A stretch of 34,524 nt of DNA from Ilumatobacter sp. (GTDB lineage Bacteria > Actinomycetota > Acidimicrobiia > Acidimicrobiales > Ilumatobacteraceae), in assembly GCF_030065885.1 (NCBI RefSeq), contig NZ_JASJCS010000059.1:1-34524 (forward strand). The letters run 5' to 3'. Below, piece after piece: positions 7,099-14,918 of this stretch; positions within the stretch are counted from its first letter, which is position 1, and every line of letters starts with the position of its first letter. Made by a program: the position numbers and the translations under genes. Below the pieces are notes generated by a model. The model saw only the letters and a program-made list of their open reading frames with translations, did no database searches and had not been told where the DNA came from.

Positions 7099-8829
7099 CT
7101 ACAGGACCGCGATGATCCCGATCACGCCGATCAGCACCACACCGGCGAGAACGAACACGAGCGCCACGGCGAGCGGCGGGCGGGCATCGTCGGCGTCGTA
7201 GGCGACCCCCGGCCGCTCGGGGCCGGCACTGCCGAGGAACCGCTGTAGACCCGGCGCCGGATTGCGCAGCAGTCGGGCCGCGCCGCTCGCGGCGCCGTCG
7301 CTCCAGCGCTCGAGGGTGGCGAATCCGGCAGCTCCTGCCGCGGCGAGTCGGCGAGCGGCATGGGCGGGCCGGCGGTAGAACCAGTCGGTGTCGAGCGCGA
7401 GCTTCGACTCGCCGGCCAGCTTGGCCCGCAGGATCCAGAAGGCCACGAACGTGAGCGCGCCGAGCTGGATCGTCTCCACGAGATGCGCCCCGTTGTAGGG
7501 GTGGTAGTCCACCGGGAACGGCAGGTAGCGATAGAGCAGGCCCGGAGCGACGCCGAAGAGGACGCACAGGGCGGCGACGACGCCCATGCCGGCGTACATG
7601 TTCCGCGGCGTGGGGCGGGGCCGGATGCCGCGGTCGTCGCCGAACCACGTCCAGTACGGCAGCTTGAGCCCGGTGTGGAGGAAGGTGCCGATCGAGGCGA
7701 GCAGCAGGAGCAGCATCACGGTCTCGTGGTGGGCCTCGCCGGCGGCCTCGATGACCATCGACTTGGAGATGAACCCGTTGAAGAGCGGGAACCCGGAGAT
7801 CGAGAAGGCGCCGATCATGTAGAGCCAGAACACGGCGCGCTGGCGCCCGTAGAACCCGCCGAGCTCGGTGAGCGCGCTGCGACCGGTGGTGTGGAGCACT
7901 GCGCCGGCCCCCATGAACAACAGGCCCTTGTAGAGGATGTGGCTGAAGGCGTGGGCGGTGGCCCCGTTCACCGCCAACTCGGTGCCGATGCCGGCCCCCG
8001 CCACCATGTAGCCGACCTGGCTGATGATGTGGTACCCGAGGATCTCCCGGATGTCGTTGGCGAGCACGGCGTAGACGACGCCGTAGAGCGCCATGACCAC
8101 GCCGGCGTAGATGAGCACGTCCCACCCGACGAACATGCGCAGGAGCACGTAGACGCTCGACTTCGTGGTGAAGGCGCTGAGGAACACGGCTCCGGTGACG
8201 GTGGCCTTCGGGTAGGCGTCGGGCAGCCAGGCGTGCAACGGCGGGATCGCAGCGTTGACCGCCACACCGATGAGCATCACCCAGGCGCCGGCCGATGACG
8301 TGTCCAGGGCGGTCACCGCGAGGCTCCCGGTCTCGCCGACGTACATCAGCATCCCGGCCATGAGGAACGACCCACCGGTGAGGTGGACGAGCAGGTAGCG
8401 GGTTCCTGCCCGCCGGGTTCCCTCGGTGCGCCGCGCCCAGATCAGGTAGGTGCTGAAGACGGCCATGATCTCGGTGAAGATGAGCAGGCTGAACAGGTCG
8501 CCCGAGAACGCGATCCCGATCGCGCTGCCGCCGTAGACGAGGGCCGCGACCTGCTGGCCGGTGTCGTCGATGTGCCAGGCGTAGAGGCCGCCGGCTGCCG
8601 CGGCGATGGCGAAGATCGCACCGAACACCCTGCTGAGGCTGTCGACGGCCAGCGGCTCGAACTCGTTCCCGAGGGTCTCGAACGACAGGGTCGACCCCTC
8701 CGCGAGCAGCCAGAGGTACACGAGGGTGACGACCGGGACCACCACGGCGGCGGCGCTGCGCCATCGCCGCGGCAGCAGCTGGAGGAGCAGGGCACCGGCG
8801 TACATCACGAAGGCCGGAGGGGCGCTCAT
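7099..8829 (-). CDS. Third MrpD/NuoL-like antiporter subunit, TM7 Lys replaced by Asn
   Basis: A 576-residue polytopic protein of the proton-conducting transporter family (NuoL/M/N, MrpA/D). The conserved TM5 glutamate is Glu120 (SLLIFTEIMAV). The family position in VAVNAAIPPLHAWLPDAY is Asn192, where the other two paralogues here have Lys. Lys223 follows in SAFTTKSSVYVL, and HILYKGLLFMGAG carries a later channel Lys. The C-terminus (about 480-576) is a long amphipathic, Arg/Ala-rich stretch ending in one membrane helix, longer than in standard MrpD. It is the last gene of the operon and overlaps the preceding small gene by 4 nt. It probably forms part of the antiporter membrane arm. Whether it pumps is uncertain because of the Asn. 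Confidence 0.88.
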   Translation of the reverse strand: MSAPPAFVMYAGALLLQLLPRRWRSAAAVVVPVVTLVYLWLLAEGSTLSFETLGNEFEPLAVDSLSRVFGAIFAIAAAAGGLYAWHIDDTGQQVAALVYGGSAIGIAFSGDLFSLLIFTEIMAVFSTYLIWARRTEGTRRAGTRYLLVHLTGGSFLMAGMLMYVGETGSLAVTALDTSSAGAWVMLIGVAVNAAIPPLHAWLPDAYPKATVTGAVFLSAFTTKSSVYVLLRMFVGWDVLIYAGVVMALYGVVYAVLANDIREILGYHIISQVGYMVAGAGIGTELAVNGATAHAFSHILYKGLLFMGAGAVLHTTGRSALTELGGFYGRQRAVFWLYMIGAFSISGFPLFNGFISKSMVIEAAGEAHHETVMLLLLLASIGTFLHTGLKLPYWTWFGDDRGIRPRPTPRNMYAGMGVVAALCVLFGVAPGLLYRYLPFPVDYHPYNGAHLVETIQLGALTFVAFWILRAKLAGESKLALDTDWFYRRPAHAARRLAAAGAAGFATLERWSDGAASGAARLLRNPAPGLQRFLGSAGPERPGVAYDADDARPPLAVALVFVLAGVVLIGVIGIIAVL

Positions 8830-9128
8830 CGGTCTGCTCCGCCGTCGCGAGCGGTGTCACCGGCGAGGCCGGGATCGGCGACGCCGGTGCGGACGTCGTG
8901 CGGGTCGGCGTCGCCGTGCACCTCGTAGTAGTCCTCGGTGCGCTGCACCCCGAACTTCCCGTACCACTTGGAGAGGAAGATGATCGCCACACACCCGATG
9001 AACCCGTAGACGACGAAGAACCCGGGGATGTCGGTGAACCAGTAGTGGTGCTCGTGGTGCACGAGCTGCTCGGCCACGAGCGACCCGGCGACGAGGGCGG
9101 CGAGGAGGGCCCACTGCCAGCGCTTCAT
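8826..9128 (-). CDS. Small two-helix membrane protein of the Mrp operon
   Basis: A 100-residue protein of unknown function. It has a hydrophobic helix at about 5-21, a His-rich loop (HHEHHYW, 24-30), then IPGFFVVYGFIGCVAIIFLSK (about 34-54) as a second helix. A basic, tyrosine-containing stretch (YGKFGVQRTEDYYEV) and an acidic tail follow. ATG 9128 overlaps the preceding stop by 4 nt, and its own stop overlaps the next ATG by 4 nt, so it is almost certainly translated as part of the operon. It matches no canonical Mrp A-G subunit. I recall similar small proteins in related antiporter clusters but cannot verify that here. A role as an assembly or accessory subunit is inference. Confidence 0.75.
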   Translation of the reverse strand: MKRWQWALLAALVAGSLVAEQLVHHEHHYWFTDIPGFFVVYGFIGCVAIIFLSKWYGKFGVQRTEDYYEVHGDADPHDVRTGVADPGLAGDTARDGGADR

Positions 9129-10612
9129 CCCACACCTCCGAACACGGCATCGGCGGACATGCGGGCGAGGTCGTAGAAGCGCACGAGCGCGTTCGGGAAC
9201 ACCCCGAACACCAGCGAGGTCGCGGCGGTGACCATGAGCGGCACCCGCACGAGGGCCGGTGCCTCGCCCAGGCCGTGGTGCTGCGTGGAGGGCCGCAGGA
9301 AGGCGCGGTGCACGATCGGGAGCAGGTAGGCGGCGTTGAGCACGCCGCTCAGGAGCAGCACCACGAGGGCGAGCTCCTGGCCGCTGGCAGCGGCACCGGC
9401 ACCGATGAACCACTTGCTCTCGAAACCGTTGACCGGCGGCAGCCCGGCGAGGCCGATGCTCGCGAGGGCGAACGCGCCCATCGTCCATGGCATCTCCCGG
9501 CCGATGCCGTCGAGCTCGCTCACCCGGTCGCGGTGGGCGTGGACGTAGATGGCGCCGGCCACGAAGAACAGCGTGATCTTCATGGTCGCGTGTGTCGTGA
9601 TGTGGAGGATCCCGCCGACGAAGGCGTCGGGATGGACCAATGCCGCGGCGAGCACGATGTACGAGAGGTGACCGATCGTCGAGTAGGCGAGGCGACGCTT
9701 GAGGTTGTCCTGGGCGAGGGCGGCGAGTGATCCGAGCACGATGGTCGCGCCGGCGACGATGGCGAGCGGGAGCGCGAGGCCGTGGTCCTCCATCACCGTC
9801 GGGCCGAACACGAACCCGGTCACTCGGAGCACGCCGAACACACCCGACTTGACCACGGCGACGGCGTGGAGCAGGGCGCTCACCGGCGTGGGCGCCACCA
9901 TGGCGGCAGGGAGCCAGGCGTGGAGTGGCACGATCGCCGCCTTCACGGCGACGCCGCCGACGAGGAGGGCGAAGAGGCCCCGCACCGTGCCGGACCCGGC
10001 GTCGACGCCGCCGAACACCCCGCCGGCGGTGAAGTCGAGGGTGCCGGCGGTCCGCGACAGCCAGACGGCCCCGGCGAGCAGGGCCACCCCGGCCGTGAGG
10101 GTGTAGGCGAGGTACTTGCGGCCCGCCCTGATCGCCTCGGGCGTCTCCTTGTGGATCACGAGCGGGTACGTGGCGATCGTGAGGATCTCGTAGAAGACGA
10201 TGAAGGTGATGAGGTTGGCGCTGAACGCCACGCCGATCGTCGACGAGAGGCACAAGGCGAACGCAGCGAAGTAGCGGGTCTGGTTGCGCTCCTCGGCGGC
10301 ACGCACGTAGCCGATCGAGTAGAACGACGTGAGCACCCACAGCGTCGAGGCGACCAGGGCGAAGACCATACCGAGCGGGTCGACGCGCAGTGCGAGGTCG
10401 AACCCCGGCACGAGCTCGCCGATCCGGGTCTCCGGGATCCGCCCGTCGAGGACGCGGGGCAGCAGCGAGATCACGAGGCCGAACTTCACGAGCGCGGCCC
10501 CGATGGTCCACGACTCCCGGAGACGCGGCGACCGAGACGACACGAGCACGAGGGGAACGGCGGCGAGCGACACGAGCACGGCCAGGAGGGGGACGGCGCT
10601 GTCGTAGGTCAT
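9125..10612 (-). CDS. MrpA/NuoL-like proton-translocating antiporter subunit
   Basis: A 495-residue membrane protein with about 14 helices. Family residues are present: Glu142 in FIVFYEILTIATY, Lys224 in GGVAVKAAIVPLHAWLP, and Lys255. The stretch APTPVSALLHA at 240-250 is the NuoL/MrpA signature, so this is the best candidate for the N-terminal half of MrpA. The MrpA C-terminal parts are encoded separately upstream (the MbhD- and MbhE-like genes). The later HATMKITLFFVAG holds another channel Lys. It should sit in the cytoplasmic membrane and carry H+ (or Na+) in the antiporter complex. It starts 4 bp after the preceding gene and overlaps the small downstream gene by 4 nt. Confidence 0.88.
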   Translation of the reverse strand: MTYDSAVPLLAVLVSLAAVPLVLVSSRSPRLRESWTIGAALVKFGLVISLLPRVLDGRIPETRIGELVPGFDLALRVDPLGMVFALVASTLWVLTSFYSIGYVRAAEERNQTRYFAAFALCLSSTIGVAFSANLITFIVFYEILTIATYPLVIHKETPEAIRAGRKYLAYTLTAGVALLAGAVWLSRTAGTLDFTAGGVFGGVDAGSGTVRGLFALLVGGVAVKAAIVPLHAWLPAAMVAPTPVSALLHAVAVVKSGVFGVLRVTGFVFGPTVMEDHGLALPLAIVAGATIVLGSLAALAQDNLKRRLAYSTIGHLSYIVLAAALVHPDAFVGGILHITTHATMKITLFFVAGAIYVHAHRDRVSELDGIGREMPWTMGAFALASIGLAGLPPVNGFESKWFIGAGAAASGQELALVVLLLSGVLNAAYLLPIVHRAFLRPSTQHHGLGEAPALVRVPLMVTAATSLVFGVFPNALVRFYDLARMSADAVFGGVG

Positions 10613-10616
10613 GCCA

Positions 10617-12098
10617 TCACCACCCCGCCGGCGGGATGCGGTCGAGCACGCCGTTCACGAGCACGGCGTTGAAGACACCGAGCACGAGGATGCCCGCGGC
10701 GAGCACGAGCGCCGGGACGAGCATGGCCGGACGCGCCTCGTGACGGACCACGGCATCGACGGGCTCGTCATCGTCGCGCCGCAGGTACGCCCGCTCGAGC
10801 ACCCGGAAGAAGTACACGGCGTTGAGCAGGCTCGACGCCATGATCACGAGCACCATGATCCACAGTCCCCGGTCCACCGCACCCGAGGCGAGGTACCACT
10901 TGCTGAAGAACCCGGCGGTCGGCGGGATCCCGATCATGGAGAGCGCCCCCACGGTGAACGCCGCCATCGTCCACGGCAGCCGCCGCGCCACGGCCGCGTC
11001 GATCCGGCCGATGTCCGAGTGGCCGAGCCGGGCCCGCATGATCCCGGCGACGAGGAAGAGGGCACCCTTCATGACGGCGTGGTTGACCACGTGGAGCACC
11101 GCCCCGATGAGGGCCACCGGGTTGGCGAGACCGACCCCGAGGCCGATGAAGCCCACCTGGGCGACGCTCGAGTAAGCGAGCATCCGCTTCAGCTCCCGCT
11201 GGGCGATGGCGAGGACCGAGCCGTAGATGATCCCGATCGCCGACAGCCACATCACCACGTCGGCGACGGGCAACTCGTCGGTGACGAGCGTGCCGCCGAA
11301 GACGAAGACGAGCAGTCGGATGAGTGCGTAGGCGCCGACCTTCGTACCGATGGGCGCCATGAGCGCCGTGGTGGCAGACGGCGCCTGTGTGTACGCATCG
11401 GGCAGCCAGCCGTGGAGCGGGAACAGCGCCATCTTCACCCCGACGCCCACGATCATCAGGCTCAGCCCGATGGCGAGCGCAGGATTGTCCCAGCTGCCGG
11501 GGAGGATCGCCGCCACGTCCCGCATGTTCAGCGACCCGGTCAGGTTGTAGACGAACCAGAGGCCGAGCAGATAGAGCGACGCGCCCGTGGCGCCGACGAG
11601 CAGGTAGCGGAACGATGCGAGCGGCGATGCCGGCTCCCCCACGGCGACGAGTGAGTAGCCCGCGAGGGCGGCGATCTCCATGAACACGAAGAGGTTGAAG
11701 AGATCGCCAGTCACGATGATGCCCTGGAACCCGGCGAGCATGAGGAGCGCGGTCACGAAGAATGGCACCTCCTTGCGGGGCAGCTCCTCCACGACCATCG
11801 AGCGGGCGCCCACCATCACGACGAGGGCGACCGACGCGATGACCGCGCTGAAGAAGGCACTCAGCGGGTCGAGCACGAACTCGATGCCGATCGGCGGCAG
11901 CCAACCGCCGAGCCGGTAGGTCATGGTCCCGCCGTCGACCACCTCGGCGAGCCCCCACAGCGCCACACCCGCGTCGGCTGCGACCGCGACGAGCGCCAAC
12001 CGGTACGCCCAGGTGTACCGGACGAGGCCGACGAGGGACGCCAGGAGCGTCGCGGTGAGGAGGATGAGCGGGATCAACACCGGCAGGTGCCGGGTCAT
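10617..12098 (-). CDS. mnhD: Mrp/Mnh antiporter subunit D
   Basis: A 493-residue member of the proton-conducting transporter family with about 14 membrane helices. Key residues include Glu141 in FNLFVFMEIAALAGYSL, Lys222 in VGVGVKMALFPLHGWLPDAY, Lys253 in APIGTKVGAY, and a later Lys in HAVMKGALFLVAG. APSATTALMAP replaces the NuoL-type TPVSALLHA, which is characteristic of the MrpD branch. It directly follows mnhC with a 4-nt overlap, the canonical C-D order. It forms an ion-translocating channel in the Mrp membrane complex and uses the proton gradient to expel Na+. Start ATG 12098 fits the family N-terminus. Confidence 0.93.
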   Translation of the reverse strand: MTRHLPVLIPLILLTATLLASLVGLVRYTWAYRLALVAVAADAGVALWGLAEVVDGGTMTYRLGGWLPPIGIEFVLDPLSAFFSAVIASVALVVMVGARSMVVEELPRKEVPFFVTALLMLAGFQGIIVTGDLFNLFVFMEIAALAGYSLVAVGEPASPLASFRYLLVGATGASLYLLGLWFVYNLTGSLNMRDVAAILPGSWDNPALAIGLSLMIVGVGVKMALFPLHGWLPDAYTQAPSATTALMAPIGTKVGAYALIRLLVFVFGGTLVTDELPVADVVMWLSAIGIIYGSVLAIAQRELKRMLAYSSVAQVGFIGLGVGLANPVALIGAVLHVVNHAVMKGALFLVAGIMRARLGHSDIGRIDAAVARRLPWTMAAFTVGALSMIGIPPTAGFFSKWYLASGAVDRGLWIMVLVIMASSLLNAVYFFRVLERAYLRRDDDEPVDAVVRHEARPAMLVPALVLAAGILVLGVFNAVLVNGVLDRIPPAGW

Positions 12099-12496
12099 CC
12101 GGGCTCACCCCGCATCTGCTCGAGCAGCTCGGCCTCGTCGAGGGTGCCGTAACGACGGTAGATGGAGATCAGGAGAGCGAACGCGACGCCGGTCGTCGCC
12201 ACCCCGACCACGATGGCGGTGAGCATGAGGGTGTGCGGCAGCGGGTTGAGGTACTCGGCCGGGTCGACGACCTGCTCGCCGTGCTCGCCGTGCTCTCCGT
12301 GCGTGTCGAGCACGGGGACGGTGGCGTCGGGCCGCGTCGCCGAAGCCACCCACGTGAGGATGATGGCGGCCTGCATGATGTTGAGGCCGATGAGCTTCTT
12401 GACGAGGTTGCGCTTGACGAGGATCGCGTAGAGCCCGATCACGAGCAGCAACGCGGTGGCGTAGTAGGCGTAGCCGCCGTCCCAGAACTCAGCCAT
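12095..12496 (-). CDS. mnhC: Mrp/Mnh antiporter subunit C (NuoK-like)
   Basis: A 133-residue NuoK-type subunit with three helices at about 10-26, 38-52 and 89-113. KKLIGLNIMQAAIILTWVA and LPHTLMLTAIVVGVATTGVA are the family's conserved helices. The loop between helices 2 and 3 is longer than I expect and carries HGEHGEHGE at 66-74. This is encoded by three copies of a 9-bp unit at 12273-12299 (two identical, one with a base change). It overlaps mnhB upstream and mnhD downstream by 8 and 4 nt. It is expected to bridge subunits of the membrane arm. Confidence 0.93.
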   Translation of the reverse strand: MAEFWDGGYAYYATALLLVIGLYAILVKRNLVKKLIGLNIMQAAIILTWVASATRPDATVPVLDTHGEHGEHGEQVVDPAEYLNPLPHTLMLTAIVVGVATTGVAFALLISIYRRYGTLDEAELLEQMRGEPG

Positions 12497-13010
12497 CGCC
12501 GGACTCCGCGTCCGACTCGGCGCCCTCCACCTGGTCGGCCTCGGCGACCTCGGTGGCCTCGTCGAGGCCCGCGAGCGGCCCCCGCGGCTCGCCGACGAGA
12601 TCGTCGTAGATCGAGATGAGGGTGGCCGTCACTGCGATCGCCACACCGAGCTCGATCGCGAGGATCCCGGCGTTGCGTAGCTCGGGATCGGGCAGGCCGA
12701 ACGGCAGGCCCGCGTGGTCGAGGAAGTTGAACCCGAGGAACATCACGATGAGCCCCGTTCCCAGGAAGACGAGGATGCCGATGGAGCTCACCGGCATCCC
12801 CCAGCTCCGCTGGAACTGGGACTGGGCCGCCGCAGTGCCGATGCTGAGCCGGATGAGGAGGAACGAGGCCGCGAGCATCGCCCCACCCTGGAATCCGCCG
12901 CCGGGGCTGTAGTGACCGTGGAACACCACGTAGAGGGCGAACAGCTGGATGAAGGGGGTCACCAACCGGGCCGAGAGGGCGACGATCCGGTCGTCGTAGT
13001 ACTCCCTCAT
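12489..13010 (-). CDS. mnhB: Mrp/Mnh antiporter subunit B
   Basis: A 173-residue MnhB-family protein. The signature HGHYSPGGGFQGGAMLAASF is at 31-50, preceded by the helix LVTPFIQLFALYVVF. Four helices are visible in the first about 130 residues. A long acidic tail from about 140 (EATEVAEADQVEGAESDAES) is not typical of the short canonical MnhB end. The ATG at 13010 forms an ATGA overlap with the preceding stop. In-frame upstream codons would add MCPHPAQEQA, but that part overlaps the preceding gene. Confidence 0.94.
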   Translation of the reverse strand: MREYYDDRIVALSARLVTPFIQLFALYVVFHGHYSPGGGFQGGAMLAASFLLIRLSIGTAAAQSQFQRSWGMPVSSIGILVFLGTGLIVMFLGFNFLDHAGLPFGLPDPELRNAGILAIELGVAIAVTATLISIYDDLVGEPRGPLAGLDEATEVAEADQVEGAESDAESGDG

Positions 13011-13303
13011 TGCTTGCTCCTGCGCAGGATGAGGGCACACGCCATGCCGGCGGTGAAGACGACGACGGTCTCGCCGAGGGTGTCGAATCCGCGATAGTCG
13101 GCCAGCGTGACCGTGACCATGTTCGGGGTCTCGGCGTCGATGTAGGCGTTCTCGATGTAGTAAGCGGCGGCGTTCGGGCTGCCGACGGCGCTCTCGGCGG
13201 CGTTCGGAGGCGACTCGGGGGCGCCGCGCTCGGGCAGGTGCCCGATGCCGTAGAGCAGGAGCCCGGCGAAGGCGAGGAGCACGACGAGGGTCAGGTGCCG
13301 CAT
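13007..13303 (-). CDS. MbhE-like subunit (C-terminal domain of MrpA as a separate protein)
   Basis: A 98-residue protein with a helix at about 5-20, a periplasmic loop, and the motif NMVTVTLADYRGFDTLGE at 61-78 followed by a second helix. This VT-x-VD(Y)-RGFDTLGE motif is the hallmark of the last domain of full-length MrpA and of MbhE in membrane-bound hydrogenases. Here it is a stand-alone gene, as in the ancestral split organisation. Its ATG overlaps the stop of the MbhD-like gene by one base (TGATG) and its stop overlaps the mnhB ATG by 4 nt. It should form part of the interface between the A-like and B subunits. Confidence 0.88.
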   Translation of the reverse strand: MRHLTLVVLLAFAGLLLYGIGHLPERGAPESPPNAAESAVGSPNAAAYYIENAYIDAETPNMVTVTLADYRGFDTLGETVVVFTAGMACALILRRSKQ

Positions 13304-13548
13304 CAGTCCGCGCTGTCTCGTTCGGTGTGATGGACGGCGACCACGAAGAGCACGCCCGTGATGCCGGCGGCCACCACGGCTTCGGTGAAGCCGACGTCCA
13401 CGGCCCCCATGACCACCTCGACGAGCGCAGTGAGGAACGAGAACACGGTGAGCGTGACCACCGCCGTGAGGAGGTCGCGGGCCTCGATCGCGACGATGGC
13501 GGCGACGATGAGGAACACGAACAACACGATCTCGAGGGGGACGCTCAC
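13303..13548 (-). CDS. MbhD-like (DUF4040) subunit, NuoJ-like part of MrpA
   Basis: An 81-residue protein made of three membrane helices, with LLTAVVTLTVFSFLTALVEV and DVGFTEAVVAAGITGVLFVVA at about 26-45 and 51-71. The D-(V/A)-(A/G)-FTEA motif is the signature of the MbhD/DUF4040 domain found inside full-length MrpA. GTG 13548 is the start because a GGAGGA ribosome site lies just upstream and the GTGA overlaps the mnhG stop by 4 nt. With the MbhE-like gene and the NuoL-like gene it makes up the parts of a split MrpA. Confidence 0.88.
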   Translation of the reverse strand: MSVPLEIVLFVFLIVAAIVAIEARDLLTAVVTLTVFSFLTALVEVVMGAVDVGFTEAVVAAGITGVLFVVAVHHTERDSAD

Positions 13549-13928
13549 CGCCCGTCCTCCTCGGGCTCGGCCACAGCGCCGCCGTCCGCGCCGTCGTGAT
13601 GGTGATCCTCGGTGGGGTCCTCGGGCATCGGCTGGCCCTTGAACCACGGACGGAGTCCGCTGAAGTGGGCGGAGCGGACGAGGGCGTGGGTGCCCACCGG
13701 GTTCGTGAGCGCAACGAACACCACCACGGCGATCAGTTTCACGTCGGTGAGGGACAGGCCTCCGTGGACGGCGATGCCGAGGATGGCGAGCACGAGACCG
13801 AGGGTGTCGCTCTTGCCGACCGCATGGGTGCGGGTGTAGAAGTCGGGCAGGCGGACCACCCCGATGCTGCCGACGAGGAGGAAGAAGGCGCCGGCGATCG
13901 CGAGGATCAGGGCGAAGACGTCGAACAC
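13545..13928 (-). CDS. mnhG: Mrp/Mnh antiporter subunit G
   Basis: A 127-residue MnhG-family protein with three helices at about 4-24, 42-56 and 62-78. The conserved GVVRLPDFYTRTHAVGKSDT lies at 23-42. The C-terminal about 30 residues are acidic and His-rich (EDHHHDGADGG), beyond the usual family end, and are presumably cytoplasmic. It lies 2 bp after mnhF and overlaps the GTG of the MbhD-like gene by 4 nt. Subunits E, F and G form one end of the Mrp membrane arm. Confidence 0.93.
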   Translation of the reverse strand: MFDVFALILAIAGAFFLLVGSIGVVRLPDFYTRTHAVGKSDTLGLVLAILGIAVHGGLSLTDVKLIAVVVFVALTNPVGTHALVRSAHFSGLRPWFKGQPMPEDPTEDHHHDGADGGAVAEPEEDGR

Positions 13929-13930
13929 GT

Positions 13931-14221
13931 CTACGGCGACTCCACCGGCAGGTGCCCGTCGGGCTTGGGCACCATGAAGTACTTGGCGATCGCCAGGTTC
14001 CCGATGAAGTTGAGGATCGCGTAGCCCACGGCGATGTCGACGAACATGTCGAGCCGCTCGAACATGACACCGACGAGGCAGATGAGCACCACCGTCTTCG
14101 TGGCGATGGTTCCGGCCCCCAGCAGCCGGTCGAACAACGTGGGCCCCACGATCACGCGGTACGCCGGGATCACGATGATGACGGCCAGGCCGACGGTGAC
14201 GACGACGAAGGCTTGCTCCAC
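13931..14221 (-). CDS. mnhF: Mrp/Mnh antiporter subunit F
   Basis: A 96-residue, three-helix MnhF-family protein. The signature RVIVGPTLFDRLLGAG lies at 22-37 between helices 1 and 2, followed by KTVVLICLVGVMFE and the helix DIAVGYAILNFIGNLAIAKY. Length and layout are canonical. It starts 2 bp after the mnhE stop and ends 2 bp before mnhG, so it is in a continuous operon. An in-frame upstream start is not available because of the tight spacing. Confidence 0.93.
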   Translation of the reverse strand: MEQAFVVVTVGLAVIIVIPAYRVIVGPTLFDRLLGAGTIATKTVVLICLVGVMFERLDMFVDIAVGYAILNFIGNLAIAKYFMVPKPDGHLPVESP

Positions 14222-14223
14222 TG

Positions 14224-14817
14224 TTACTCCTCCACCCAGCGGTGGATGCTCACGTCCGTGACCGCACCGCTCTCGTCGCCCTCGAAGAGGCGGACCACAC
14301 GCGCCGGCATGACGCCCTCGACGAGGTTCTCGCTCGAGGGGTCCGTGATGGCGTGGACGAGGAAGACGCCGTGCGCTACGTCGATCGTCACGGTCCCAGG
14401 TGTGAGCGTGATCGAGTTGGCGAGGACGGTTTGCGCCGCGGCGTTGGGCAGCTCGGCATGGAACTCGACGAGGGACGGATCCACGGGCATCCGCCGGGTC
14501 AGCACGATGCGGGCCACCTGGAGCGCGGCAATGAGGATCTCCTTCATCAGCCAGGGCAGGTAGCCGGCCAGCGCCAGCAGCCGGAGCGGGCGATGCACGT
14601 CACCCGGGTAGAGACGCACCTTGAACAGGCTGCGATTGAGCGTCAGGACGAACGCCACGCTGAGGACGCCGGCGGAGATGTGGAAGACGTCGTAATGGCC
14701 GCTGAAGAGCAGCCACAAGCCGAGGAGCAGCAGGCCCAAGATGATCTGCGACCGCCACCCGTGGCGCCGCTCCGGCATCTCCACGCCTCGTTCCGGGATG
14801 TTCCAGGACTGGGGCAT
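14224..14817 (-). CDS. mnhE: Mrp/Mnh antiporter subunit E
   Basis: A 197-residue MnhE-family protein and the first gene of the antiporter operon. Two or three N-terminal helices (about 24-40, 46-61 and 81-105) precede a soluble domain with the conserved LANSITLTPGTVTID (132-146) followed by VFLVHAI. The start is ambiguous. ATG 14817 has GAGGAG about 12 bp upstream. A second in-frame ATG at 14778 (MPERRHGW) has a GTGGAG directly before it and gives a length closer to canonical MnhE. The promoter should lie between 14818 and about 14950, where a long imperfect hairpin is present. Confidence 0.92.
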   Translation of the reverse strand: MPQSWNIPERGVEMPERRHGWRSQIILGLLLLGLWLLFSGHYDVFHISAGVLSVAFVLTLNRSLFKVRLYPGDVHRPLRLLALAGYLPWLMKEILIAALQVARIVLTRRMPVDPSLVEFHAELPNAAAQTVLANSITLTPGTVTIDVAHGVFLVHAITDPSSENLVEGVMPARVVRLFEGDESGAVTDVSIHRWVEE

Positions 14818-14918
14818 CGACGTGGGCAGCTCCTCGGAGGCCTGTACCTCCTCGCCTCGTGGTGTGGGCTCGTTCGGCGGCAGCGTAGCCCAGGCGTCGG
14901 ACGTCCCCGAAGCGGCGC

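Noticed and set aside
6649-7248. Plus-strand open frames in the gap before the hydrolase gene
   Set aside because: Arg/Gly-rich translations without recognisable motif, crossing two minus-strand genes; no ribosome site.
8829-10511. Long minus-strand frame continuous with the small membrane protein
   Set aside because: Only the part from ATG 9128 is plausible; the rest overlaps the MrpA/NuoL-like gene in another frame and has Arg/Pro-rich shadow composition.
13011-13040. Upstream start of mnhB adding MCPHPAQEQA
   Set aside because: It lies inside the preceding gene; ATG 13010 gives the standard 4-nt coupling.
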